Assembly (NCBI RefSeq): GCF_014203155.1
Contig: NZ_JACHIK010000002.1
Coordinates: 372,001 to 436,000, forward strand
DNA: 64,000 bases
Reading direction: 5' to 3'
Source: Shinella fusca
Lineage (GTDB): Bacteria > Pseudomonadota > Alphaproteobacteria > Rhizobiales > Rhizobiaceae
The notes under the pieces are model-generated. The model was given only the letters and a program-made list of their open reading frames with translations. It made no database searches and was not told where the DNA came from. Position 1 is the first letter of the stretch; every line of letters starts with the position of its first letter. Made by a program: the position numbers and the translations under genes. Positions 25,087 to 36,560 of the stretch are shown piece by piece.

Positions 25087-25135
25087 GTTCCTTCCCCTCT
25101 TCCTTTCGAAAAGACCTAGCACGGAGTCCGCGACC

Positions 25136-26596
25136 ATGCAGACTGTTTCTCACACGCCAGCGCCCGCCCATCCGCTCGACCTGCCCGCCACGCAGATCGC
25201 CGACGGCATCCGCTCCGGCGCGTTTCCGGCCGAGGCTGTCGTCGCCGAATCGCTCCGGCGCGCGAAGGCGGTGAACGGAGCGCTGAACGCCTTCACGCTG
25301 CTTCGCGAGGAGGCGGCGCTTGCGGCGGCGCGGGAGGCGGACCGGCGCGTGGCGCGCGGCGGCGACCTGCCCGCGCTCCTCGGCGTGCCCTTCGCCGCCA
25401 AGGACCTGACGCCGACGAAGGGCGACCTGACGACGCTAGGCTCCTGGACGAGCGGCAACCGGGTCCCGAACGAGAGCGCCCTCTGTATCTCACGGCTGGA
25501 GGCTGCGGGCGCGATCCTCATCGGCAAGACGACGACGCCGGAATTCGCCCATTCCAGCTTCACGGCAAGCCCGCGCTGGGGCATCACCCGCAATCCCTGG
25601 AACGCCGCTTGCACCAGCGGCGGCTCGTCGGGCGGTTCGGCGGTCGCCGTCGCCACAGGTGTCGTGCCCTTCGCCGAGGGCACGGACATGGGCGGCTCCG
25701 TGCGCATCCCCGCCGCATTCACCGGCATCGTCGGCCTGAAGCCGAGCCTCGGGCGTATTCCCATGACGATCCTGCCCAGCGTCTTCGACAATATCTCCCA
25801 TTTCGGCCCGCTGGCCCGCTCGGTCGGCGATGCCGTGGCGTTCATGACGGCGACGGCCGGCCCGGACGATGCGGATATTTCCTCGCTGCCGCTCTCCTTC
25901 GAGGCAGGGAAGGCGGCGGCAAGCCCGCTTGCGGGGCGGCGCTTCGCGCTCTCCCTCGATCTCGGCTACTACAGCGTGGAGCCCGCGGTGCGCGGCCGCA
26001 TCCTCGCGGCGGTCGAGGCGTTGCGTACCGCCGGGGCGGTCGTCGAGCCGGTGGAGATCGGCTGGACGCGGGCCGTCAACGACCGGTGGTACGATCTGTG
26101 GTGCGTCTTCATGGCCGCGTTCTTCGGCGAGATGCTGGAGGACCATCGCGCGCGCATGGATCCGATCGTCGTCGAGCTGATCGAGCGCGGCCGGACGCTC
26201 GATGCCGCCAATTACAAGAAGGTGGAACTGCTCCGCACGACGATGTGGCGCGACCTTGCCGCCATCCTCTCCCGCTACGACGCGCTGCTTTGCCCGACCT
26301 GCGCCGTCACCGCGCCCCCGGCCGAAGCGGACGACAACGACTATGTCGCGGACCTGTCCGACGGCCGTTTCGGCGGGCTGGACATGACCTGTCCGTTCAA
26401 CCTCCTGCCGCAATGCCCGGCTTTGTCGGTGCCGGCGGGTCTGGGCGAGGACGGCCTGCCCGTCGGGCTGCAGATCGTCGGCCGGCGCTACGCCGACGAG
26501 GCGGTCCTGTCGATGGGCGATGCCGTCGAGGAGACGCTTCGCACGGCGGGCCTTGCACCGGGCCGGCCGGTGGGGTGGGACTGGGGCGGCCTCTAG
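25136..26596 (+). CDS. Amidase signature family hydrolase
   Basis: A 486-residue amidase-signature enzyme. The catalytic lysine lies in GVPFAAKDLTPT, and the glycine/serine-rich signature CTSGGSSGGSAVAVATGVVP followed by GTDMGGSVRIPAAFTG holds the cis-serine and nucleophilic serine. It hydrolyses an amide to acid plus ammonia in the cytoplasm; the specific amide is unknown. The start lies next to the divergent LuxR-type gene and is preceded by ACGGAGTCC. With the adjacent APC permease it may form a nitrogen-scavenging pair. Confidence 0.9.
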   Translation: MQTVSHTPAPAHPLDLPATQIADGIRSGAFPAEAVVAESLRRAKAVNGALNAFTLLREEAALAAAREADRRVARGGDLPALLGVPFAAKDLTPTKGDLTTLGSWTSGNRVPNESALCISRLEAAGAILIGKTTTPEFAHSSFTASPRWGITRNPWNAACTSGGSSGGSAVAVATGVVPFAEGTDMGGSVRIPAAFTGIVGLKPSLGRIPMTILPSVFDNISHFGPLARSVGDAVAFMTATAGPDDADISSLPLSFEAGKAAASPLAGRRFALSLDLGYYSVEPAVRGRILAAVEALRTAGAVVEPVEIGWTRAVNDRWYDLWCVFMAAFFGEMLEDHRARMDPIVVELIERGRTLDAANYKKVELLRTTMWRDLAAILSRYDALLCPTCAVTAPPAEADDNDYVADLSDGRFGGLDMTCPFNLLPQCPALSVPAGLGEDGLPVGLQIVGRRYADEAVLSMGDAVEETLRTAGLAPGRPVGWDWGGL

Positions 26597-26623
26597 GCGA
26601 TCGCCTGTTCCACCGCAGCGGCT

Positions 26624-29829
<3,206 letters not shown>

Positions 29830-29833
<4 letters not shown>

Positions 29834-30840
29834 GGCAGTACGATCCGGTCGCCGTCGTGAAGGCCGGTGAGGATCTCGATGCGCGGCGCACCGCCGTCCT
29901 CGAAGCGCTCGCCGGGGATGACGGCAACATCGGTCTCGCCCGATCCGTCGGCCAGCCGCACGTAGTCGATGCCGTGCAGCGTGCGCACCGCCTCCGGCGG
30001 AACGGCGAGCACCGAGCGCTTGCCGACCGGGATCGACACGAGCGTGCGCTCGTTGACGAAATAGTCGCCGATGCCGGCGACCTCCACGTCGGCGATCACG
30101 CGCCCGTCGACGATCTCGGGATAGACCTTGACGATGCGGCCGCGATGGGCCGGGGCGGTGCGGTCCGAAGCCTGCGTCAGGCCGCGCGCGCCGACCACGA
30201 CGTCCGCGCCTTCCACGATCTCGGCGGCGTGGCGCTCGGGCAGCGACAGGCGCAGGTAGTAGGGGCCGGGTGCGATGCGGGCGATCTCCTCGCCCGGCAG
30301 CACCACCGAGCCGGGCGTGACCGGCACGGTAAGCACGCGGCCGGTGGCGGGCGCGACGACCGTGCCCTCGCGCGCGCTCTGCTCGATGACGGTGCGCTCG
30401 GCCTTCGCCGCCGCGACCTGGTTGGCGGCGACCTCGAACTGCATCTTCGCCTGGTCGAGGCTCGCCTGCGTGCCCGAGCCGCTTGCCCGGAGCTGTTGCG
30501 CCCGGTCGAGCTGGAGGCGGGCATTGTCGAGCTGGGAGCCGAGCGCGTCGATCCGCGCCCTTGCGGCGTCGAGCTGGAGGGCCAGCTTGTCGTCGACGAT
30601 GACGGCGATGGTGTCGCCTTCCTTCACCTCGTCGCCCTGGCCGACGCTAAGTTCGCGCACCGTGCCGCCGATCCGCACGCGGGCGGGCACCACGATGCGG
30701 CTTTCGACCTGGCCGAACACGGCCTTCATGTCCGGGACGGTCGTCGCCCTGACGAGGAATTCGGCAGCGCCGGCATGGCCCGGCAAGGCCAGGAACAGCG
30801 CGAGGATCGCCATGGAGGGACGCGGGGTCGGACGGTGCAT
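29830..30840 (-). CDS. RND efflux periplasmic adaptor (membrane fusion protein)
   Basis: A 336-residue HlyD-type adaptor. A signal peptide (MAILALFLALPGHAGAAEF region) is followed by a beta-barrel/lipoyl half (RIGGTVRELSVGQGDEVKEG), a helical hairpin (about 75-135, alanine/glutamine rich), a second lipoyl half (EGTVVAPATGRVLTVPVTPG) and a C-terminal beta domain. It links the RND pump to an outer-membrane channel, which is not encoded nearby. The start at 30840 has AGGAGAGC upstream; upstream in-frame sequence lacks coding character. It lies 17 nt after the DUF2892 gene. Confidence 0.9.
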
Positions 30841-30857
30841 GAAGGACTGCTCTCCTG

Positions 30858-31061
30858 CTATTTGAATGCGACGCCTGCCGGACAGCCGAGCTTGCGGAAG
30901 ACGATTGCAGCCGGGCAGAAGCCGGTGAACGAGGCCTGGACCAGATTGAGGCCGACGAAGACGGTGAGCAGGTGCCACCACGGCGAGACATAGAAGCCGA
31001 GCGCCAGGGAAAGCAGGACCATGAAGCCGGCGAAGAGCAGCACGGCGCGATCGATCGTCAT
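30858..31061 (-). CDS. DUF2892 small membrane protein
   Basis: A 67-residue protein with two membrane helices (AVLLFAGFMVLLSLALGFYV and HLLTVFVGLNLVQASFTG) and the conserved tail FCPAAIVFRKLGC. DUF2892 domains are often found in sulfur-handling operons or fused to rhodanese (as in YgaP), where the cysteine tail is thought to handle sulfane sulfur. AAGGAGTATTCAAG precedes the ATG. Between SQR and the RND adaptor, it may pass or sense persulfide at the membrane; no activity is established. Confidence 0.85.
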   Translation of the reverse strand: MTIDRAVLLFAGFMVLLSLALGFYVSPWWHLLTVFVGLNLVQASFTGFCPAAIVFRKLGCPAGVAFK

Positions 31062-31092
31062 CTTGAATACTCCTTGCGTTGCGGACCGGGGA

Positions 31093-32385
31093 TCATTCCG
31101 CGGTCTCGATGTGGATGTCCTTGAGCTTGCGGATGCCGAGCATGTCGAGCACGAGATTCTCGTAGAAGGTCTCGGCCTTGCCCTGCCGCACCTTGCGCAG
31201 GAAGTACTTCTCGAAGCCGACCTTGGCGGCGTGCACCCATTTGCCCTGCGCGGACCAGTTGAGGTTGCGCGGCGGGATCTGCGGCTGGGCGACGAAAGCG
31301 ATGCCCTCGTCGCCGAAATCGGCAAGGCAGACCGCGTTCCAGCTCGCAACGGCCCGCGGCGCCTCGCCCTTCAGGAGCGCGGCGATGTTCTCGGCGGTCG
31401 CCGTCACCATGGATTCGATCATGAAGCCGGTCTTCGGCACGCCGACGGCGAGCGGCGTCTTGCCGACGGGCGGGATGGCAACGCCGACGCCGATGGCGAA
31501 GACATTGGGGAAGGCCGGGTTGCGCTGGTATTTGTCGATGAGGATGAAGCCGCGCGGATTGGCAAGCCCTTCGATGCCGGCGACGGCCGGCACGCCGCGA
31601 AAGGCCGGCAGCATCATGGAGAAGGCGAAGGGCAGCTCGTGCGTCGCCTTGAGCGCGCCGGCCTCGTCCACCTCCTCGGCGGTCAGCATGCCGGGCTCGA
31701 CCTTTGTCGTGCGGGCATTGGTGATCCATTTGATGTGGCGCTCGCGCAGCGCGCTTTCGAGCAGTCCCTTGGTGTCGCCGACGCCGTCGAGCCCGAGATG
31801 GCCGATATAGGGCTCGGGCGTGACGAAGGTCATCGGAACGCGGTCGCGGATGCGTGCGTTGCGAAGGGCGGTGTCGAGGATGAAGGCGAATTCGTAGGCC
31901 GGGCCGTAGCAGGAGGCGCCCTGCACCGCGCCGATGACGATCGGCCCCGGCGCCTTGACGAGCGCATCGAAGGCGGCCTTCGCCCTGAGGGCATGGTCGA
32001 CATGGCAGATGGACTGCGTGTGGGCCTCGGGGCCGAGGCCCGGCACTTCGTCGAAGGCGAGATCGGGGCCGGTGGCGAGGATGAGGTAATCGTAGTCGAG
32101 GCTGGAACCGTCGTTGAGCTCCAGGCGGTTTTCGCCGGGATGCACGCGGCGCGCGCCCTCGGGCCTCAGCGTGATGCCGTGTGCCTTCAGCACCGGGACG
32201 AGGTCGACGGAGATGTCCTCGGGCCGGCGCCAGCCGACCGCGACCCAGGGATTGGAGGGAACGAAGGAATAGGTCGAGCCGAGGTTGACGACGGTGAGGC
32301 GATCGTCACGACGGAGCTTGCGTTTCATCTCGTAGGCCATGATGATTCCGCCGAGGCCTGCACCGAGAACGACGATATGGGTCAT
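31093..32385 (-). CDS. Sulfide:quinone oxidoreductase-like flavoprotein
   Basis: A 430-residue FAD protein of the SQR/NDH-2 superfamily. The FAD site is HIVVLGAGLGGIIMAYEM; DYLILATGPDLAF and NVFAIGVGVAIPPVGKT are second and third FAD contacts. Cysteines C127, C159 (in SCYGPAYEF) and C353 (AVCLADFG) occupy the positions of the three redox cysteines of classical SQR. It would oxidise sulfide to sulfane sulfur and reduce quinone at the inner membrane. The ATG at 32385 is chosen at the start of the FAD motif. It is the first gene of the operon facing away from the ArsR-type sensor. Confidence 0.87.
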   Translation of the reverse strand: MTHIVVLGAGLGGIIMAYEMKRKLRRDDRLTVVNLGSTYSFVPSNPWVAVGWRRPEDISVDLVPVLKAHGITLRPEGARRVHPGENRLELNDGSSLDYDYLILATGPDLAFDEVPGLGPEAHTQSICHVDHALRAKAAFDALVKAPGPIVIGAVQGASCYGPAYEFAFILDTALRNARIRDRVPMTFVTPEPYIGHLGLDGVGDTKGLLESALRERHIKWITNARTTKVEPGMLTAEEVDEAGALKATHELPFAFSMMLPAFRGVPAVAGIEGLANPRGFILIDKYQRNPAFPNVFAIGVGVAIPPVGKTPLAVGVPKTGFMIESMVTATAENIAALLKGEAPRAVASWNAVCLADFGDEGIAFVAQPQIPPRNLNWSAQGKWVHAAKVGFEKYFLRKVRQGKAETFYENLVLDMLGIRKLKDIHIETAE

Positions 32386-32482
32386 GGCTTTCGCTCCGTT
32401 GTGATGGTGGCGTCTCCGCCCGTTTGCGGAGGAGGGGAGGCCACGCTGTTCAAGGGTTTCGAGACTGCATGGCTTGCATGTA

Positions 32483-32517
32483 ACATTCAAGGATTATAAA
32501 TTCAAGAACATGAATGT
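32483..32517. promoter_or_regulatory. AT-rich operator-like region between SQR operon and ArsR-type gene
   Basis: An AT-rich island in GC-rich DNA. ACATTCA (32483-32489) and TGAATGT (32511-32517) are inverted repeats; ATTCAAG occurs as a direct repeat at 32485-32491 and 32500-32506. It overlaps the start of the regulator, a usual place for autoregulation by SqrR/BigR-type repressors. Confidence 0.5.
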
Positions 32518-32824
32518 AGAAGAAATGATCCCGGCGGCGGAAATGGCCGCAGACCTGATGCGCAGCCTCTCGCACCCGCAGCGGCTGCTGGTCCTGTGCG
32601 CGCTCGTCGACGGCGAGCGCTCGGTCGCCGACCTGCGCCACGCGCTCGCCATCGAGCAGGTGCCGATGTCGCAGCAGCTTATGCGGCTGCGGGCGGACGG
32701 CCTTGTCGAGGCGCGCCGCGAAGGCACGACCGTCTACTACTCTATCGTCCGGCCGGAGGTTCGCGCCGTCGTGCAGGCCCTGCACGACGCCTTCTGCCCG
32801 CCGGGGCGCGGCAAGCAGCCGTAG
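32510..32824 (+). CDS. ArsR family regulator of the SqrR/BigR persulfide-sensing type
   Basis: A 104-residue winged-helix repressor. HPQRLLVLCALVDGERSVAD and EQVPMSQQLMRLRADGLVEA followed by RREGTTVYYSI match the BigR/SqrR group. Two cysteines, C30 and C96, are 66 residues apart, the same separation as C41 and C107 of SqrR that form a tetrasulfide when sulfide is oxidised. No metal-binding CXC motif is present. It faces a sulfide:quinone oxidoreductase operon, so it probably represses that operon and itself until reactive sulfur species appear. The start could also be the ATG 15 nt downstream. Confidence 0.87.
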   Translation: MNVEEMIPAAEMAADLMRSLSHPQRLLVLCALVDGERSVADLRHALAIEQVPMSQQLMRLRADGLVEARREGTTVYYSIVRPEVRAVVQALHDAFCPPGRGKQP

Positions 32825-32858
32825 ACCGCGGGGCCGGAAGGGAAAGACCGTTCCCCGA

Positions 32859-32872
32859 ATTGATCTTGCGCA
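32859..32872 (+). promoter_or_regulatory. Weak FNR/NnrR-like box before the CPC-type ATPase
   Basis: TTGATCTTGCGCAA has a perfect left half and a relaxed right half (TTG-N8-CAA). Its centre is 67 bp before the TTG start proposed for the ATPase, the same spacing as the stronger boxes here. Confidence 0.4.
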
Positions 32873-32932
32873 AGGTGGACATGACTGCCTGCGGTTTATT
32901 CGTCTCACATCTTGCCGATGGGAGAATGCACC

Positions 32933-34774
32933 TTGCCCCAAGCGAACCGGGACTTCCGGCAACGTCATTCCAGCACGATCCTGGTCGCGGTCGCGGCCGG
33001 AGGGCTTGTGATCGGGCTCGCCCTGTCGTGGCAGGCCGTCCGGCATGCAGATCTCGTGTGGACGGGCGCGACGCTGGTGATCCTTGCCGGCCTGCTCGTC
33101 CAGATCTTCGGCGCCCTGCGCAGGGGCGATGTCGGGCTCGATATCGTCGCCGCGCTGTCGATGTCCGCGGCGATCGCATTCGGCGAGCCGCTTGCCGGGA
33201 ACGTCGTCGGCTTGATGTATGCCGGCGGCCAGTTGCTCGAGGCCTTTGCCGAAGGCCGCGCGCGCCGTGAGATGACGGCGCTGATGGGCCGCGTTCCGAG
33301 GTCGGCCATGCGCTATGCCGCAGCCGGGCTCGAGGAGGTCGCGATCTCGCAGATACGGCCCGGCGACCGGCTGCTCATCCGTCAGGGCGAAGTGCTGCCG
33401 GTGGACGGGATCGTGTCCGGCACCGCGGCGGCGCTCGACATGGCTGCCCTGACGGGAGAGTCGATGCCGCGGCCTGTCCTGCCGGGCGCGGAGGCCCTGA
33501 GCGGTTCCGTCTGTGCGGGAGCGGCCTTCGATCTCGTTGTGAGCCGGTCCGCTGCCGAAAGCACCTACGCGGGGATCGTGCGCCTGGTCGAGGCCGCGCA
33601 GGCCGGCAAGGCGCCGATGGCCCGCATGGCCGACCGTTTTGCGATGGGCTTTCTGGTCGTGACGCTCGGCATTGCCGGCGCTGCCTGGTACTGGTCGGGG
33701 GATCCGGTCAGGGCGCTTGCCGTGCTCGTCGTCGCGACGCCCTGTCCTCTCATCCTTGCCGTTCCGGTCGCCATCATTTCCGGGATGTCGCGCGCGGCAA
33801 GGATCGGCGTTCTCGTCAAGAACGGCGGCATGCTCGAAATGCTGGCGCGTGTCCGCACGGCGGTTCTGGACAAGACCGGCACGCTGACCCACGGCCAGAC
33901 CGCCGTGGTCGATATCGGGACGGCGCCGGGTTTCTCGCCGGATACGGTTCTGGCGGCCGCCGCGAGCCTCGATCAGGCGTCCGGACATGTTGTCGCCGCT
34001 GCGCTGGTCCAGGCGGCAGCGGCAAGGGGCCTGCCTCTTTCGGCGCCGCAAAGCGTGCGGGAAACGCCGGGCACGGGCATCGAGGGGTGCGTGGATGGAA
34101 GACAGGTCGTCGTCGGCGGAAGCCGCTTCGTGCAGCGGACCTCCGGCTGCGACGACCCGCATCTCCTGATATCGCCCGAAATGCGCGCCTCCATGACCGT
34201 TGCCGTCGCCATCGACGGCGCCTTGGCGGGCGTGATCGTTCTCAAGGACCAAATCCGCGGAGATGCGGTGTCGGTTCTCAGCGATCTCCGGGCGGCCGGC
34301 ATCCGGAGGCTCGTTCTGGCATCGGGCGACCGTGCCGAGATCGCGCAGGCCGTTGGCGAGGCGCTCGGCATGGACGCCGTTCTCGCCGACCTGACGCCGC
34401 AAGCCAAGGTCGCCGCAGTCGAAAGCGAAGCGCGCGACGGTCCCGTGATGATGGTGGGCGACGGCATCAATGACGCGCCGGCGCTCGCGGCGGCCGATAT
34501 CGGCGTCGCGATGGGCGCGCGCGGCACGGCATCGTCGTCGGAAGCCGCCGGCGTCGTGCTTCTCGTCGACGAGCTCGGCCCGCTGGCAAGAGCGATCGCG
34601 ATCGCGCACCGGACCCGCCGGATCGCGCTTCAGAGCGTCTCCGTCGGCCTTGCGCTTTCGATCGGCGCGATGGTCGTGGCGGCCTTCGGATATCTCCAGC
34701 CGGTCGAGGGCGCGATTCTTCAGGAGATGATCGACGTGGCCGTGATCCTCAACGCCCTTCGCGCGCTTCGATGA
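32933..34774 (+). CDS. CPC-motif heavy-metal-type P-type ATPase lacking metal-binding N-domain
   Basis: A 613-residue P1B-like ATPase. It has TGES (actuator), the ion-site motif ATPCPLILAVPVA, the phosphorylated DKTGTLTHGQ, and MMVGDGINDAPALAAADIGV. There is no N-terminal HMA domain, and the usual SEHP of the nucleotide domain is replaced by SGHVVAAAL. GGGAG before a TTG at 32933 is the best initiation site; an ATG at 32918 is an alternative. CPC suggests a soft metal such as Cu, Zn or Cd, but the substrate cannot be fixed. It sits behind an FNR-like box in the hypoxia island. Confidence 0.85.
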   Translation: MPQANRDFRQRHSSTILVAVAAGGLVIGLALSWQAVRHADLVWTGATLVILAGLLVQIFGALRRGDVGLDIVAALSMSAAIAFGEPLAGNVVGLMYAGGQLLEAFAEGRARREMTALMGRVPRSAMRYAAAGLEEVAISQIRPGDRLLIRQGEVLPVDGIVSGTAAALDMAALTGESMPRPVLPGAEALSGSVCAGAAFDLVVSRSAAESTYAGIVRLVEAAQAGKAPMARMADRFAMGFLVVTLGIAGAAWYWSGDPVRALAVLVVATPCPLILAVPVAIISGMSRAARIGVLVKNGGMLEMLARVRTAVLDKTGTLTHGQTAVVDIGTAPGFSPDTVLAAAASLDQASGHVVAAALVQAAAARGLPLSAPQSVRETPGTGIEGCVDGRQVVVGGSRFVQRTSGCDDPHLLISPEMRASMTVAVAIDGALAGVIVLKDQIRGDAVSVLSDLRAAGIRRLVLASGDRAEIAQAVGEALGMDAVLADLTPQAKVAAVESEARDGPVMMVGDGINDAPALAAADIGVAMGARGTASSSEAAGVVLLVDELGPLARAIAIAHRTRRIALQSVSVGLALSIGAMVVAAFGYLQPVEGAILQEMIDVAVILNALRALR

Positions 34775-34809
34775 CGTGAAGGCTCGGATGCCGATGGTCG
34801 GCGTCGCGC

Positions 34810-36420
34810 TCATGGCCGGCGAAGGTCCTTGCGGATGAGGACCAGGGTCGGGTCCTCGTCGTAGGGGACCGCGACGAAGCCCTGTTCGCGCTCCAGTTCG
34901 ATGGCCTCGTGGTTCTCGCGGCTTTCGACCGATTCCAGGTATGCCGCGCCGCGGGCCTGCGCATAGCGCGCGACATGGCGCAGCATTTCCCAGGCGACGC
35001 CCTTGTGCTTGTCCTCGCGCCGGACGGAGATCGCCACTTCCGCTTTTTCCATGGACGGATCGAAGGCGACCATCGCCGTGGCGACCATCGTGCGGCCCTC
35101 ACCGGCGAAGGCGAGGAAGTTCTCCGTCGTCCGGTGATCGACCCTCGTCATGGCGACGAGCCGCTCGTGGCTCACCTCGCGAACGCCGCCGAGGAAGCGG
35201 AAGCGCAGGTCCTCCGGCGCCACATGGGTGAAGAAGTCCGCCAGCGGCGCCTCGTCCTCGGGGCGGACCGGGCGGACGTGGAGCACGAGCCCGGTCCGGG
35301 TCGCCAGATCGCAGCTCCAGACGTCCGCGGCGGCGGGCGTGCCCGTTTCTTCCACCGTCTTCGCCGAAAGCGTCCCGGCGGCATCGGTCTCGATGATGAC
35401 CTTCAGGGCCTGCGTGTTCGCGGCATTGGAGAAGGTCTCGTAGGCGTCGGCGATCCGATCGAGGGCGAAGCGGTGCGTGATCAGCTTCTTCGGGTCGATC
35501 TTGCCCGCCCGCACGGTCTTCAGGAGCATCGGTATCGTGACGGTGTCCACCAGCCGCGTGGTGATGGCGATGTTCTGCGACCACAGCCGTTCCAGGTGCA
35601 GGTCGGCCTTGACGCCGTGCACGCCGATATTGGCGATGATGCCGCCCGGCGCCACGATCTCCTGGCAAAGCTCGAAGGTCGCGGGAATGCCGACCGCCTC
35701 GATCACGGTGTCGGCGCCCTTGCCCCCCGTCAACGCCAGCACCTGCCGCGCGACGTCCTTGCCGCCCGCGCTGATCGTCTTCGTCGCGCCGAAGCGCGTC
35801 GCCACGGAAAGCCGGTTTTCGTCGAGATCGACCATGACGATCTCGGCGGGGGAATAGAACTGCGCCGTCAGCAGCGCCGCAAGCCCGATCGGCCCCGCGC
35901 CGACGATGGCGACGGACCCGCCGGGCTGTACCTTGCCGTTCAGCACGCCGCATTCGAAGCCGGTGGGCAGGATGTCGCTCAGCATCACCAGCGCTTCCTC
36001 GTCGGCCCCTTCGGGGATCGGGTAGAGGCTGGTGTCGGCATGGGGGATGCGGACATATTCGGCCTGGGTGCCGTCGATCGTGTTGCCGAGGATCCAGCCG
36101 CCGGTCGTGCAGTGGGAATACATGCCGCGCCGGCAGTATTCGCACTTGCCGCAGGAGGAGATGCAGGAGATCAGCACGCGGTCGCCCCTGGTGAACTGCG
36201 TGACGCCCGCACCCGTCTCCTCGACGATGCCGACGCCCTCGTGGCCGAGGATGCGGCCGGGCGTGCAGGTCGGCACGTCGCCCTTGAGGATGTGCAGGTC
36301 GGTGCCGCAGATCGTGGTGCGCGTCACCCTGACGATGGCGTCCGTCGCCGCGGCGATGACCGGCATCGGCCGTTCCATGAGGGATTTGCGTCCCGGTCCT
36401 TCGTAGACGAGAGCCTTCAT
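34810..36420 (-). CDS. Zinc alcohol dehydrogenase fused to a GNAT acetyltransferase
   Basis: A 536-residue two-domain protein. Residues 1-345 are a zinc-dependent alcohol dehydrogenase: catalytic zinc ligands C38, H60/E61; structural zinc C90, C93, C96, C104; NAD(P) site GAGPIGL (174-180). Residues about 380-536 are a GNAT domain beginning [20 protein letters not shown], as in Pat-type protein acetyltransferases, with acetyl-CoA motif [13 protein letters not shown]. The frame is uninterrupted through the linker, so the fusion is real. It is divergent from the arginine deiminase operon with an FNR box between. An NAD-linked fermentative dehydrogenase with self- or partner acetylation is inference. 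Confidence 0.92.
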   Translation of the reverse strand: MKALVYEGPGRKSLMERPMPVIAAATDAIVRVTRTTICGTDLHILKGDVPTCTPGRILGHEGVGIVEETGAGVTQFTRGDRVLISCISSCGKCEYCRRGMYSHCTTGGWILGNTIDGTQAEYVRIPHADTSLYPIPEGADEEALVMLSDILPTGFECGVLNGKVQPGGSVAIVGAGPIGLAALLTAQFYSPAEIVMVDLDENRLSVATRFGATKTISAGGKDVARQVLALTGGKGADTVIEAVGIPATFELCQEIVAPGGIIANIGVHGVKADLHLERLWSQNIAITTRLVDTVTIPMLLKTVRAGKIDPKKLITHRFALDRIADAYETFSNAANTQALKVIIETDAAGTLSAKTVEETGTPAAADVWSCDLATRTGLVLHVRPVRPEDEAPLADFFTHVAPEDLRFRFLGGVREVSHERLVAMTRVDHRTTENFLAFAGEGRTMVATAMVAFDPSMEKAEVAISVRREDKHKGVAWEMLRHVARYAQARGAAYLESVESRENHEAIELEREQGFVAVPYDEDPTLVLIRKDLRRP

Positions 36421-36485
36421 CGGATGTCTCCTTCGCGATCGGTTGCGGACGGCGGCGATTGTGCCTTTCCCGCCCGGACCGGGCT

Positions 36486-36499
36486 TTGACGCGGGTCAA
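36486..36499. promoter_or_regulatory. Shared FNR/FixK box between adh-GNAT and the arginine deiminase operon
   Basis: TTGACGCGGGTCAA is a perfect palindrome (extended CTTTGAC/GTCAAAG, 36484-36501). Its centre is 72 bp from the adh start on the left and 68 bp from the antiporter start on the right, so one dimer site could serve both directions. Confidence 0.7.
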
Positions 36500-36560
36500 A
36501 GCGATGCCCGCGGATCGGGCGCACACTCTGCGGAACGCTCGAACTCCGGGAGACGCGATC

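Noticed and set aside
32450-34813. A 787-codon minus-strand frame opposite the CPC-type ATPase
   Set aside because: Antisense shadow; all P-type ATPase motifs are on the plus strand.
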